A stretch of DNA of 64,000 nucleotides from Enterocloster lavalensis (GTDB lineage: Bacteria > Bacillota > Clostridia > Lachnospirales > Lachnospiraceae): contig NZ_CABJCG010000006.1 in NCBI RefSeq assembly GCF_902364025.1, positions 62,001-126,000 of the forward strand, given 5' to 3'. The translations under genes were made by a program, and so were the position numbers. Below the pieces are notes generated by a model. That model worked only from the letters and a program-made list of their open reading frames with translations. It was not told the DNA's origin and did not search any database. Shown piece by piece: positions 39,119 to 48,015 of this stretch (positions within the stretch are counted from its first letter, which is position 1; each line of letters opens with the position of its first letter).

Positions 39119-42008
39119 CCGCCCGTTGCACCTCCACCAGATTGGTATGCTGGGGATTTCCTTTGGCCAGAGGCGACGGGTGGTCCCCGTCCGTCAGCAC
39201 GTTGATGCTCCCCCGGGTATCCGTGCCCTGCCGGTCCGGCCGGTACCATCCGCCCTGGGACATGGCGGTGACCCCTCTCATGATCCGTTCGGTCACAAGG
39301 GCCGGAATCCGCACTTTTCCTCTGTCATTGAACACTTCCACCAGGTCGCCCTGGCCGATTCCCCTGGCCCCGGCGTCCTCCGGGTGAATCCACAGCGCCG
39401 GAGCCTCCACCTCGTCCATCCACTGGTTGTTGTCGTGGATGGAGTGGCAGCGCCTTCTGGTATGCCAGCCCACCAGCTGCAGGGGATAACGCTGGGCCAA
39501 CGGATCTTCCGGCCCCTCCAGGCAGGGCATGTGCCGTGGGATCGCTGGAATCTCCTCCGGCCTGCCCAACCTGTATAGGTCGGGGGAAAATATCTCAATC
39601 TTGCCTGAATGCGTTGGAAATGGGTGATTCTCCGGGTCCGCGATCTGCTCCCGGAAGGCCACATGGACCCGGCCGTCCCGGTAACGCCAACCGCCTGCGG
39701 CTGAGAAAGTCTCGTAATCCGGCAGCTCCGGCTCCCGCCTGCGCATGATCTCGTAATTCTCCCGCAGCCAGCTCTCCGTCTCCTCTTTTCCGTCCACAAA
39801 CTCCCGGTAATACCCCAGGCGGTCCGCCACCTCCTTCAGCCACTCCCACTCAAACCGGCAGCCAAACAGCGGTTCGATCACCTGGTTGTTGCGCAGCAGG
39901 TAGCTGCCGCCGATCCAGGGATTGACAATGTTGTCGCCCTCAAACACCGATGTTGCAGGCAGCAGCAGGTCCGCGTACCGGGCGCTGGGCGTCATGAACA
40001 GATCGGAGCAGAGAATAAACTCACATTTCGTCTCATCCCTCAGCAGCCGGGTGGTTTGGTTGATATCCGAGTGCTGGTTCACCAGGGTATTTCCGGCCAG
40101 GTTCAGAATCATTTTGATGTTGCTCTCCAGCCGTGAAACTCCGGTCAGACCGTCGTGCTCCCGGTCGAACTCTGTCCCCCGCTCCACCGCCTTGGCCCAC
40201 TGGAACACCGGAATCCGCCCCGGATAGGGGTTCGCCGGTTGGTTGAACAGGCCGATGCCGCCGTGCTCCCGAATCCAGCCCGATCCCGCCGCCCCGCCTC
40301 CCGGCCGGCCCACATTGCCGGTAAGGCAGGCCAGCATGATCTGACCTCTGACCACCTGTTCTCCATTGCCGGTGCGCTGGGCCCCCAGACCGGCCAGAAG
40401 GCAGGCGGGCTTCGCTGCAGCATACTGCCGGGCCAGACTGCGGATGGTCTGGGCGGGCACGCCGGTGATCCGCTCCGCCCACTCCGGCGTCCTGTGGATA
40501 CCGTCCTTCTTCCCGAAAAGATAGGACGTGTAGCTCTCCCCCTCCGGAAATCCCTCCGGCATGTGCTCCTCGTCAAAACCCAGGCAGTACCGGTCCATAA
40601 AGGCCCGGTCCTCCAGGCCCTCGGACAAGATCACGTAGGCCATTCCGTCCGCCAGCGCGCTGTCCGTGGACGGTCTGATGGGGATCCAGCAGTCTGCAAA
40701 AGCAGCCGCCGTGTTGCTCAGCCGCGGATCGATGACCGTGATGGGGACGCCTTTTCGCTTCAACTGCCCCAGGTACCCGTTCAGCTCCGGTCCGAAAATG
40801 GTTTCCGCCGGGTTGTGGCCCCACAGAATCAGAAAATTCGTGTTCAGCAGGTCCGCCGGACTGTTTCCGCTGAACGCCGTGCCGTACAGATAGGGCGTCA
40901 CGTAGTTGGCGCAGGCGCTGCTGTAGGAATTGTAATAGCCCAGATAACCGCCATCCAGAGCCAGCAGGCGCATTGCCAGCCGTCCGGGCCGCATAATGCC
41001 GGTCACGCCGGTGGCATAATTCACATACCGGGAACCCACGCCGTATGTATCCTTAATCCGCTTCCACTGACCGGCCGCCAGGTCCGCGGCCTCCTGCCAG
41101 CTGATCCGCGCAAACTTGCCGCCTCCCCGCTCCCCGATGCGCTTCATCGGGTATTTTAAGCGGCTCCCGGACAGAAACGTGTTCCGGTAGCCCCTTCCCC
41201 TGACGCAGGCTCTGAGCTGCGGGCTGTTTCCCGGCGTGTCCGTCTCGATGCGCAGCAGGCAGCCCTCCCGGACTACGGCCCGGATCACGCAGCAGCCCCC
41301 GCAGTTGTTGATGCCCGCCGTGTTGACGGTCCGCTCTTCTTCCAGAGGGATGGGCGGATTGAGGCCGCGGCGGATCACCTCCGGGAATACGGAGGTAACG
41401 GCGGGGTCCTCGAAGAAGGCCGGATCGGAACCGGCCTCAGACCGTTCCAAATCCCCCGCCTCCACTCCGTCCGCATCCTCCAACGCCCGGGCCAGCCGCT
41501 CCACCACCGCCAAAAAAGGGCTATCCTTCCTGCAGGCGCGGATGCACCCGGCCACGGTTACGGCGGTACTCAACACATAGTTCCGGATAAACGCTTCCGC
41601 GGCCGCCAACGGACCGGCGGGGTCCTCCCCCTGTTTCTGGCAGTGGATCCCCGCGCTGGTCAGATAAGCAAGGAAGCGAAACATTTCCCCCAGATAGTCC
41701 GGCGGGTTCCCCTCCATTTTCACCGGGCGGTAACCCCAGCTGTAATAAGTTTTTATCACTTCAAGGGTAGTGCCGTCCCAGAGAATATTTCCCCTGCCGC
41801 TGCATCCGGAGGCCCACAGGACCATCTCCACATCCGCGTCCGTGCCCCGGAACAGGAAGTCGTACTCAAGCACAAATTCCTCCCGGTCCATTTCAGGGAA
41901 ATACCGCCGGAACCCGGGCTGGTCCCAGGCCTCCCCGGGACCGGCAAAGAAAACGGCTCCCGCCTGGTAAATCCTCAGCATCCGCTGCAGCCGCTCCATC
42001 CCGCTCAT
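39111..42008 (-). CDS. TorD-DmsA fusion: chaperone domain joined to a DMSO-reductase-family molybdoenzyme
   Basis: 965 residues. Residues 1-190 look like a TorD/DmsD/NarJ chaperone (helical; EEFVLEYDFLFRGT, GNPPDYLGEMFRFLAYL). From residue 230 a full molybdopterin oxidoreductase follows: Fe-S cysteines NNCGGCC (236, 239, 240) and a later RACVRG; Ser ligand region YYNSYSSACANY; FLILWGHNPAETIF; ITVIDPRLSNTAAAFAD; C-terminal dinucleotide-binding domain with LQLVGWHTRRRCHSIHD and the MSQGGWY..DRQGTD end typical of DmsA. There is no Tat signal, so it is cytoplasmic. Last gene of the selD operon; 4-bp overlap with its ferredoxin. Reductase of an S- or N-oxide, or of selenate-like oxyanions, is possible; substrate unknown. 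Confidence 0.85.
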   Translation of the reverse strand: MSGMERLQRMLRIYQAGAVFFAGPGEAWDQPGFRRYFPEMDREEFVLEYDFLFRGTDADVEMVLWASGCSGRGNILWDGTTLEVIKTYYSWGYRPVKMEGNPPDYLGEMFRFLAYLTSAGIHCQKQGEDPAGPLAAAEAFIRNYVLSTAVTVAGCIRACRKDSPFLAVVERLARALEDADGVEAGDLERSEAGSDPAFFEDPAVTSVFPEVIRRGLNPPIPLEEERTVNTAGINNCGGCCVIRAVVREGCLLRIETDTPGNSPQLRACVRGRGYRNTFLSGSRLKYPMKRIGERGGGKFARISWQEAADLAAGQWKRIKDTYGVGSRYVNYATGVTGIMRPGRLAMRLLALDGGYLGYYNSYSSACANYVTPYLYGTAFSGNSPADLLNTNFLILWGHNPAETIFGPELNGYLGQLKRKGVPITVIDPRLSNTAAAFADCWIPIRPSTDSALADGMAYVILSEGLEDRAFMDRYCLGFDEEHMPEGFPEGESYTSYLFGKKDGIHRTPEWAERITGVPAQTIRSLARQYAAAKPACLLAGLGAQRTGNGEQVVRGQIMLACLTGNVGRPGGGAAGSGWIREHGGIGLFNQPANPYPGRIPVFQWAKAVERGTEFDREHDGLTGVSRLESNIKMILNLAGNTLVNQHSDINQTTRLLRDETKCEFILCSDLFMTPSARYADLLLPATSVFEGDNIVNPWIGGSYLLRNNQVIEPLFGCRFEWEWLKEVADRLGYYREFVDGKEETESWLRENYEIMRRREPELPDYETFSAAGGWRYRDGRVHVAFREQIADPENHPFPTHSGKIEIFSPDLYRLGRPEEIPAIPRHMPCLEGPEDPLAQRYPLQLVGWHTRRRCHSIHDNNQWMDEVEAPALWIHPEDAGARGIGQGDLVEVFNDRGKVRIPALVTERIMRGVTAMSQGGWYRPDRQGTDTRGSINVLTDGDHPSPLAKGNPQHTNLVEVQRAGN

Positions 42009-42469
42009 GGACAGACCTCCTCTCTCTGATCCCGGGCCGCAAAACGCAGGCAGTTTACCGGGCAGGCCAGCACGCAGACCGGCTCTTCCCCCCGCTGCCT
42101 GCGCTCATAACAGCCGTCGCAGCGGTAAATTCCAGGCTGCGGCCGCGCGGGGTAAATCTGTCCGAAGGGGCAGGCGTTCCCGCATCTTCCGCAGCCGCTG
42201 CAAAGCTCCCGCTGGTACCCTACGGTCCCGTCCGCCCGAAAAAAAAGCGCGCCCGACAAACAGGCCCGGGCGCAGGGGGCGTTTCTGCATTGACGGCAGG
42301 CCTCCGGCTGAAAACACACCGTAATTTGTCCATTTTCCCGCGTCTCACGGCATCGAACCTTCAGCAGATTGACGCCCAGCGGCAGATCGTGGGCGTCCTT
42401 GCAGGCGATCTGGCAGGCGTTGCAGCCCATGCAGATCCCCCACTCCGTATACAAACCAACTTTTCTCAT
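42005..42469 (-). CDS. DmsB-like four-cluster ferredoxin subunit
   Basis: 154 residues with about 16 cysteines in four [4Fe-4S] motifs: CMGCNACQIACK, CRQCRNAPCARAC, CSGCGRCGNACPFG and CDGCYERRQ..CVLACP. Electron-transfer subunit for the molybdoenzyme whose start it overlaps by 4 bp. No DmsC membrane anchor is encoded nearby, so electrons must come from a soluble donor. A GTG at 42478 is an alternative start; SD GGAGG lies between 3 and 12 bp from the two. Confidence 0.88.
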   Translation of the reverse strand: MRKVGLYTEWGICMGCNACQIACKDAHDLPLGVNLLKVRCRETRENGQITVCFQPEACRQCRNAPCARACLSGALFFRADGTVGYQRELCSGCGRCGNACPFGQIYPARPQPGIYRCDGCYERRQRGEEPVCVLACPVNCLRFAARDQREEVCP

Positions 42470-42504
42470 GTTCCGCACAATCCTCCGATTTTCACGTGGT
42501 CCCC

Positions 42505-43665
42505 CTAATATCCGGCCAGAGCCGCCGCCGCCTGCCGCGCCTCCTCCACCGTGTTAAAGGGCGAGAAGCTGAAGCGGACCGCACCCTGGCGCTCCGTCCC
42601 CAGCGCCCGATGCATGAGCGGCGCGCAGTGCCCGCCGCCCCGGGTGTAGATCTCATGCTCCTGCGCCAGGAAATCGCTGACCTCCCCGGAATCCTCGTCC
42701 CCCAGATTCAGCGCCACGATGGCCGCCCGCTCCGGCTGGTCGAAATCCCCGTACAGCTTCACCCCGAGTATCTCCCGCACCCGCTCCAAAAAGGCGTCCA
42801 TGGCCGCCCGCTCCCGCCTGCGCAGGGAATCCGGCCCCTGCTCCTTCAGGTAGCCCAGGGCCGCCCTAAGGCCGGCGATGCCGTGACCGTTTAAGGTCCC
42901 AGCCTCCAGGGCCGTGGGCATCACCCGCGGATGCTCCCGGGAAAAGGTCATGATGCCGCTGCCCCCGGTGAGAAGCGGCTCGACCTCGATCCCCTCTCCC
43001 AGGCAGATTCCCCCCGTGCCCTGGGGCCCCATAAGGCCCTTGTGACCGGTAAAACACAGGATATCGATGCAGTCCCGCTCCATGTCAATGGGAATAATGC
43101 CCGCCGTCTGGGAGGCGTCCACGATGAAAATCACCCCGGCCCGGCGGCACCACTGCCCGATGCGCCGGATGTCCACCAGATTGCCGGTCAGGTTGGAAGC
43201 GTGGGTGCAGACCAGGGCGCGCACGCCTCCCTCCAGGATCGTTTTCAGCGCCTGGTAATCCAGAAGCCCTTTTCTGCGCAGGGGATCCCCGGGAGGCCGT
43301 TCTGCTCCCACACAGCCCACAATCTCCAGCACCGCGCCCTCGGCTTCCATCTGATACAGGGGGCGCAGCACGCTGTTGTGTTCCAGCGCCGTAACCGCCA
43401 CCCGGTCCCCCGGGCGCACCACGCCCTTGATGGCCATATTCAGGCTTTCCGTGGAGTTGGCGGTAAATGCCACCCGGTCCGGCCCCGGCGCGTGAAACAG
43501 CTCCGCCAAAAGCTCCCTTGTCTCATAAATCACTCTGGCGCCCGCCAATGCCGCAGGGTGGGTTCCCCTGGAACCGTTGCCCATGGTGCGGATCGCCCCG
43601 GCCACCGCCTCCGCCACCGAGTCGGGCCGGTAGTAGGAGGTGGCGGCGCTGTCCAAATAGATCAT
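42505..43665 (-). CDS. Class V aminotransferase, cysteine desulfurase/selenocysteine lyase-like
   Basis: 386 residues. MIYLDSAATSYYRPDSV start, THASNLTGNLVDI, the PLP Lys in CFTGHKGLMGPQGTGGI, and a C-terminal RFSFSPFNTVEE. A Cys in the flexible loop region (GGGHCAPLMHRALG) is in the position of the sulfur-accepting Cys. It mobilises sulfur or selenium from (seleno)cysteine. Lying between yqeB and the ferredoxin in the selD operon, delivery of selenium to the labile cofactor is the likely job. Start 43665 directly follows the yqeB stop. Confidence 0.9.
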   Translation of the reverse strand: MIYLDSAATSYYRPDSVAEAVAGAIRTMGNGSRGTHPAALAGARVIYETRELLAELFHAPGPDRVAFTANSTESLNMAIKGVVRPGDRVAVTALEHNSVLRPLYQMEAEGAVLEIVGCVGAERPPGDPLRRKGLLDYQALKTILEGGVRALVCTHASNLTGNLVDIRRIGQWCRRAGVIFIVDASQTAGIIPIDMERDCIDILCFTGHKGLMGPQGTGGICLGEGIEVEPLLTGGSGIMTFSREHPRVMPTALEAGTLNGHGIAGLRAALGYLKEQGPDSLRRRERAAMDAFLERVREILGVKLYGDFDQPERAAIVALNLGDEDSGEVSDFLAQEHEIYTRGGGHCAPLMHRALGTERQGAVRFSFSPFNTVEEARQAAAALAGY

Positions 43666-43667
43666 TT

Positions 43668-44498
43668 TTAAACCTGCTTTCCCTGCTTTCTCTCCAGATA
43701 CAGAAGCCCTTCCAGAACGGAACCGGCGATGCACCGGGCCTTGTCTGAGATGGTGAAACAGTTCTCGTACTCTTCCTCCCGCGGATCGATATCCGCGATC
43801 TTAAATCCCTCCGTCACCGGATAGCAGTCCCGGATGATCCCGCGGATGATCCCGGTCAGGGTGGCGTTCACCGGCACCTCGCCGTGGCCGGTGACCACCT
43901 TCGCGATCTGCTGGTCCTTTTTCACCTTGTCGCCGATCTGCACGCCGCCCATGAAAATGCCTCTGGCAGGCGAGTGGATCACCCGCTCCTTTCCGTAACC
44001 GCCGATGGTGCCCGGCACCCCGGTGTTGGGCAGGGCGCTCCCACTGCCGATGATCCGTCCCAGGTTGTGGCCGCGCATGGTCTCAACCACCAGGTCCACA
44101 TCCTTTCCGGCCTCAAATCCCGGCCCCAGCCCGATGGTCTTAGGAGCCATGTCCCGGGTGGTTCCAAGATTCTTCTTGGCCAGAATGGCGTCCACCAGGG
44201 CCCACGGCCGGACCTCGTCCAGCACCCGGCATTCCGGGTCCACTAACAGCGCCACGTCCCCGCGCTCCATAATTGCCATGGCCTCCTGAACGCCCGAGGC
44301 CTTCACGCAGACCGTTCCCTCCACTTCGGCGACGCCGTCGTAGACCGCCTCCGAGAAAGCCACATGGCGGCGGATAGCCGACGGGAACCCCGTCTCCAGT
44401 ACCAGTACCGGGTAACCGCAGCGGTTCAGCTTGTGAATCGTTCCGGTCGCCAGATCGCCGCCTCCTCTGACAATAATCAAATGCTTCTGCTCTTCCAT
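43668..44498 (-). CDS. yqeB: Selenium-dependent molybdenum cofactor protein YqeB
   Basis: 276 residues. LIIVRGGGDLATGTIHKLNRCGYPVLVLE is the N-terminal Rossmann-like motif; GLGPGFEAGKDVDLVVETMRGHNLGRIIGSG and TGVPGTIGGYGKERVIHSPARG are the family core. YqeB co-occurs with selD, yqeC, mocA and xdhC in genomes with selenium-dependent hydroxylases; biochemistry is not settled. In the third-to-fourth position of the ModE-selD operon with 22 bp to yedF. Confidence 0.92.
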   Translation of the reverse strand: MEEQKHLIIVRGGGDLATGTIHKLNRCGYPVLVLETGFPSAIRRHVAFSEAVYDGVAEVEGTVCVKASGVQEAMAIMERGDVALLVDPECRVLDEVRPWALVDAILAKKNLGTTRDMAPKTIGLGPGFEAGKDVDLVVETMRGHNLGRIIGSGSALPNTGVPGTIGGYGKERVIHSPARGIFMGGVQIGDKVKKDQQIAKVVTGHGEVPVNATLTGIIRGIIRDCYPVTEGFKIADIDPREEEYENCFTISDKARCIAGSVLEGLLYLERKQGKQV

Positions 44499-44520
44499 TT
44501 CGATTTCCGCGCTTCCTTTC

Positions 44521-45294
44521 CTATGGGCGGACCAGCAGCCTGGCGCCGGTCATCCGCTCCGCAATTTCGTACATGTTCGTCACCCCGCCGACCTGCAGCT
44601 TTCCCTCCAGGCCGTAGTGGTTTAAGCAGGTGCCGCAGGTGAGAATCTCCACCCCCTGGGCCTCCAGCTCCCGCAAATCCTCCACGCTGTCCGAGCCCTC
44701 GCAGGAGAGAAACGCCCCGCCGTTGTATAACAGCACGGTCCGCGGCAGCTGTTCCTGCTGGCTCAGGGCATAGATGAAACCCTTCATCAGAAGCTTCCCC
44801 AGGGTGTCGTCCCCCTGGCCCATGCAGTTGGAGGAGATCACCGCCACAATGCCGCCGTCCGCAGCAGGCGGACAGCAGGCTGGGGCGGGACAACCGTCTG
44901 AACGGCCGGACGCCTGGGCCGCCGCCGCCGCCGGCTCTCCGGCTACCTGGCTCGCAGCCGTTCCCGACCTTCCGGCTCCCTGGCCCTCTGCCGCACCCGG
45001 CTCCCCGGCCCCCTGTCCTGCCGCCGCACCCGGCTCCCCGGTTCCCTGGCCCGCTAACGCCGCTGCCGCCGTTCTGCCCTCTGCCGCCCGGACCCACGCC
45101 GTAAACTCGCGCTCGCCGGTTTTCTCAGACCGGAACTCCAGCCCCTTGTGATCCGCCATCTTGCGCAGGTTCTGAACCGCGATCTCATTGTCCACCACCA
45201 CCTCGATGGTCTCTCCCGGTCCGGCCGCCTCCAGCGCTTTCCTGGTCTCCACCACCGGCAGCGGACACTGCTTCCCTCTCTCATCCAATCTCAT
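44521..45294 (-). CDS. yedF: Sulfurtransferase-like selenium metabolism protein YedF with long linker
   Basis: 257 residues. Residues 1-75 are a TusA domain (DERGKQCPLPVVETRKAL with active Cys10); residues 135-257 are the DsrE-like domain (GGIVAVISSNCMGQGDDTLGKLLMKGFIYAL, LTCGTCLNHYGLEGKLQVG). Between them is a ~55-residue Gly/Ala/Glu/Pro/Gln-rich, repeat-derived linker that ordinary ~200-residue YedF lacks. Predicted selenium/sulfur carrier for selenophosphate-dependent chemistry, next to selD. Confidence 0.9.
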   Translation of the reverse strand: MRLDERGKQCPLPVVETRKALEAAGPGETIEVVVDNEIAVQNLRKMADHKGLEFRSEKTGEREFTAWVRAAEGRTAAAALAGQGTGEPGAAAGQGAGEPGAAEGQGAGRSGTAASQVAGEPAAAAAQASGRSDGCPAPACCPPAADGGIVAVISSNCMGQGDDTLGKLLMKGFIYALSQQEQLPRTVLLYNGGAFLSCEGSDSVEDLRELEAQGVEILTCGTCLNHYGLEGKLQVGGVTNMYEIAERMTGARLLVRP

Positions 45295-45318
45295 CTCGGC
45301 ACTCCTCCTTTTTGCTAT

Positions 45319-46344
45319 TTATTTCACAATAACAGTGTAATCACACCGCTCCGTCACTTCTCCCACCACATCGCAGGGTAATCCCAGCGCCTTTAACTCG
45401 TCAAGGGCCGCCCCGGCGTCCGCCGGGTCCATGGAAACCAGAAGCCCGCCGGAGGTCTGGGGGTCAAACAAAACCTCTTCCAATACAAAGGGGACATGTT
45501 CAAAAACCACTTTGTTCTGCAAATGATTGCGGTTGCGCTGGGCGGCCGCCGTCAGATAGAAGTCCTCCACATACTCCTCGCAGGCCGGGATATAGGGAAT
45601 CCGATCCCGGTAGACCGTGGCGCTGAACTTCTCTCCCATCATCTCGCAAAGATGCCCCAGAAACCCAAAACCCGTCACGTCGGTACAGCCGTGGGTCCTG
45701 TACCGGCGCACCACCTCCGAGGCGTAGCGGTTTAAGGCCGTCATGGAACGGACCGCCAGGTCCATGGCCTCAGCCGAGGCCGCGCCCATTCTGGCCGCGG
45801 TGCACACGATGCCCACGCCCAGCGGTTTGGTCAGAATCAGCACATCCCCCGCCCGGCAGGAGTTGTTGGCAAACACCCGGTCCGGGTGAATCACCCCGGT
45901 GACGGACAGACCGTACTTTACATCCGTATCCATGATGGAGTGGCCCCCAGCCAGGATTCCCCCGGCCTCCCGCACCTTTTCGCTGCCGCCCTTAAGAATC
46001 CTTCCCAGGATGTTCAGATCCATGGCCTCCGGGAAACAGACGATGTTTAACGCCGTCCTCACATCCCCGCCCATGGCGTAAATATCGCTCAGCGCATTGG
46101 CTGCCGCGATCTGACCGAACACATAAGGATCCTCCACCATGGGCGGAAAAAAGTCCAGAGTCTGCACAATGGCTAACTCGTCCGTCAGCCTGTAAACCGC
46201 CGCGTCGTCCGAAGCGTCGAACCCAACCAGCAGATTGGGGTCGTCAAAGCGCGGAAGCTTTTCCAGCACATGGGACAGCGCTCCCGGCCCCAGTTTGGCC
46301 GTGCAGCCTCCCCCTTTACAAAATACAATCGGTTCCTCTCCCAT
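45319..46344 (-). CDS. selD: Selenophosphate synthetase SelD
   Basis: 341 residues. Active-site loop GGGCTAK (Cys14, Lys17), so a Cys- rather than selenocysteine-type enzyme; ATP-site [32 protein letters not shown] and [16 protein letters not shown] are textbook. It makes selenophosphate from selenide and ATP. No selA, selB or selC is in this window, so here its product most likely serves the labile selenium cofactor. SD AAAAGGAGGAG; second gene of the operon. Confidence 0.96.
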   Translation of the reverse strand: MGEEPIVFCKGGGCTAKLGPGALSHVLEKLPRFDDPNLLVGFDASDDAAVYRLTDELAIVQTLDFFPPMVEDPYVFGQIAAANALSDIYAMGGDVRTALNIVCFPEAMDLNILGRILKGGSEKVREAGGILAGGHSIMDTDVKYGLSVTGVIHPDRVFANNSCRAGDVLILTKPLGVGIVCTAARMGAASAEAMDLAVRSMTALNRYASEVVRRYRTHGCTDVTGFGFLGHLCEMMGEKFSATVYRDRIPYIPACEEYVEDFYLTAAAQRNRNHLQNKVVFEHVPFVLEEVLFDPQTSGGLLVSMDPADAGAALDELKALGLPCDVVGEVTERCDYTVIVK

Positions 46345-46377
46345 CGTTCTCCTCCTTTTCCCGTATCCGTCCGCAGG

Positions 46378-46767
46378 TCATTTCCGGCTCCCGGCCCGCT
46401 CCCTCAGTCCGCGCAGCCATTCTCCCGAAAAATGCCGCTCAAAAATTTCGCCGGTAGACTGCCGGGTCTCCGCCATAAACGCCTCGTAGTGCTCCAGAAT
46501 CTCCCGGGCCTCAGGCGTCAGCGTGGAGCCGCCTCCGTCCCGCCCGCCGGTCTCCCGGTCCGTGAGCGACAAGCCCCACTCCTTCTCAGCGCCCTTTAAA
46601 ATCTTCCAGGCCTTGCTGTAGGCCATATTCATGGACTGAGCGGCCCCCTGAAGGGACCCTTCTTTCTCCACATTGCGCAGCAGCTCGGCGATTCCCGGCC
46701 CAAAGGCCTTGTCCTCCCCGTACAGCTTGATGGACATGCCGTATCTGAGTTGATCCACCACTCCCAT
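46378..46767 (-). CDS. ModE-like winged-helix regulator without molybdate-binding domains
   Basis: 129 residues. ModE/LysR-type winged helix: FGPGIAELLRNVEKEGSLQGAAQSMNMAYSKAWKILKGAEKEWG, then DGGGSTLTPEAREILEHYEAF. It lacks the C-terminal Mop/DiMop domains that sense molybdate in E. coli ModE (~262 residues). It heads the selD operon, and its own promoter region contains a ModE-like operator 22 bp before the start, implying autoregulation. An ATG at 46776 is possible; 46767 has the better SD spacing (AAAGGGG). Confidence 0.88.
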   Translation of the reverse strand: MGVVDQLRYGMSIKLYGEDKAFGPGIAELLRNVEKEGSLQGAAQSMNMAYSKAWKILKGAEKEWGLSLTDRETGGRDGGGSTLTPEAREILEHYEAFMAETRQSTGEIFERHFSGEWLRGLRERAGSRK

Positions 46768-46789
46768 CCTCACCATCCCCTTTCCGTTT

Positions 46790-46813
46790 CGTTGTATTTT
46801 TCAGAAAATAACG
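46790..46813. promoter_or_regulatory. ModE-like operator upstream of the modE-selD operon
   Basis: CGTTGT-N12-ATAACG, the same 24-bp architecture as the sites at 7828 and 12020 with one arm mismatch. A weak TTGTCT box lies just upstream (46823-46828, minus strand), so the site would sit inside the promoter. Confidence 0.7.
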
Positions 46814-46862
46814 TTCTCAGACAATAGGCCGCAGGCTGCGCCGGCGGCCTATTACATCCAAC

Positions 46863-46911
46863 AAAAAAGCCGTTCTGCCCGCGAAAACGATCAGGACAAA
46901 CAACGGCTTTT
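46863..46911 (-). terminator. Terminator of the membrane-protein gene
   Basis: Stem AAAAGCCGTT/AACGGCTTTTTT with a long loop, in the minus direction ending in six T. A second perfect hairpin with arms AATAGGCCGC/GCGGCCTATT follows at about 46823-46853, just before the selD-operon promoter region. Confidence 0.75.
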
Positions 46912-47040
46912 ATGATATACGCATAAAGCTCCAAAATGCATCGGTATAATCTGCTTCTATTATAACAGATTTTCAGCCCGATGCAACTATTTTGGCCGAA
47001 CTGGACGAAAAAATCAAACGAAAAAATCCCCGCAGATTCG

Positions 47041-47772
47041 TCAGCGCGCTCCCATGGCCTCGCAGTACAGCCTGGCTGCCTGCTTCGGCTCCTTGATGCA
47101 ATCCACCAGTTTGCCGTCCACCTTGAAACAGCGTGAACAGATAAGCCCGGGATTGCGCTTTTTGAGCTCCTGGATCAGGTCCATAGCGTATTCTTCCTTG
47201 CACTGCTGATGGACCAGCTCTCCGTGGGACAGGAGCACAAACATCACATGCTCCCATTTATTGCTGGCGTAGGCCACCTCGTCCGCATAGAAGGCCACCG
47301 CCACATCCGTCACCCGAACCGGCTCGTGGATGGCCATGGACAGCCAGTTTCTGGTCACCAGATCGCAGGCCAGTGCGGAATTACTCCGCAGCTTTCCGTC
47401 CGTCGTACTGTAAAGGGAGTCCGGCAAAAGCACCTCCCGGTCAAAGGCCTCCAGCTCTTCCCTGGAATAACCGGTGTGCTTGACGAAATATTCCATATAA
47501 CCGGCTCTGCGCTTTTTGTTCATAAAGATCCCCAGCAGGATAAATGCAAGACAGAACAGACTGATTCCTCCGCCCAGCACCACACCCATCACAATCAGAT
47601 CCGCGTTCCCGGAGGCCGCCATCATCAGCAACAGCAGAATCGCCGCCGCCAAAAGCACCGCGCTCCCTGCCACAATCCCCGCTCCTACTCCTCCGATGGA
47701 GCGCCGCTTTTCCAGATAACTGCCCCCTTTGGAAATACACTTTTTCCTAAACGCCTCGTCCATCTGCTTCAT
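47041..47772 (-). CDS. Two-helix membrane protein of unknown function
   Basis: 243 residues. A short basic N-terminus, then two hydrophobic helices (about 29-54 and 60-83: VGAGIVAGSAVLLAAAILLLLMMA and MGVVLGGGISLFCLAFILLG), a basic stop (NKKRRAGY) and a ~155-residue cytoplasmic C-terminal domain with CSRCFKVDG. I recognise no family. It has its own promoter (47851-47879) and terminator, so it is a separate transcription unit divergent from the larA homologue. Confidence 0.8.
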   Translation of the reverse strand: MKQMDEAFRKKCISKGGSYLEKRRSIGGVGAGIVAGSAVLLAAAILLLLMMAASGNADLIVMGVVLGGGISLFCLAFILLGIFMNKKRRAGYMEYFVKHTGYSREELEAFDREVLLPDSLYSTTDGKLRSNSALACDLVTRNWLSMAIHEPVRVTDVAVAFYADEVAYASNKWEHVMFVLLSHGELVHQQCKEEYAMDLIQELKKRNPGLICSRCFKVDGKLVDCIKEPKQAARLYCEAMGAR

Positions 47773-47850
47773 CGTTTGTTTCCCCCTTCATCTCGGCTGC
47801 CCGGCCCCTTGGCTCAGGCGCTTCTTCCATATTTTGTGAATTGTGAACCT

Positions 47851-47879
47851 ATTATATCGTATTTTCCTGTAACTTTCAA
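47851..47879 (-). promoter_or_regulatory. Sigma-70 promoter of the membrane-protein gene
   Basis: Minus strand: -35 TTGAAA (47874-47879), 17-bp spacer, -10 TATAAT (47851-47856). Confidence 0.7.
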
Positions 47880-47899
47880 GAAATACTACATTTAAATTA

Positions 47900-47918
47900 T
47901 ACTTTGGTATTCAAAGTA
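47900..47918. promoter_or_regulatory. Palindrome between divergent promoters
   Basis: TACTTTG-GTATT-CAAAGTA, a perfect 7-5-7 inverted repeat, 22 bp upstream of the larA-homologue -35 box and 20 bp upstream of the opposite -35. A regulator site for one or both genes; the regulator is unknown. Confidence 0.5.
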
Positions 47919-47940
47919 GTTTCACAGCTTGCGGCAGCTA

Positions 47941-47969
47941 TTGACTTTGTAAAGAAGTACAACTATGCT
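47941..47969 (+). promoter_or_regulatory. Sigma-70 promoter of the larA homologue
   Basis: -35 TTGACT (47941-47946), 17-bp spacer, -10 TATGCT (47964-47969); start codon 46 bp further with SD CGGAGG. Confidence 0.65.
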
Positions 47970-48015
47970 ATGTTTAAGACACCCACCGCGCTACACGCGC
48001 AGAACGGAGGTAATC

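Noticed and set aside
45319..46344. In-frame UGA selenocysteine in SelD
   Set aside because: The active-site position is an ordinary Cys codon and the frame is uninterrupted.
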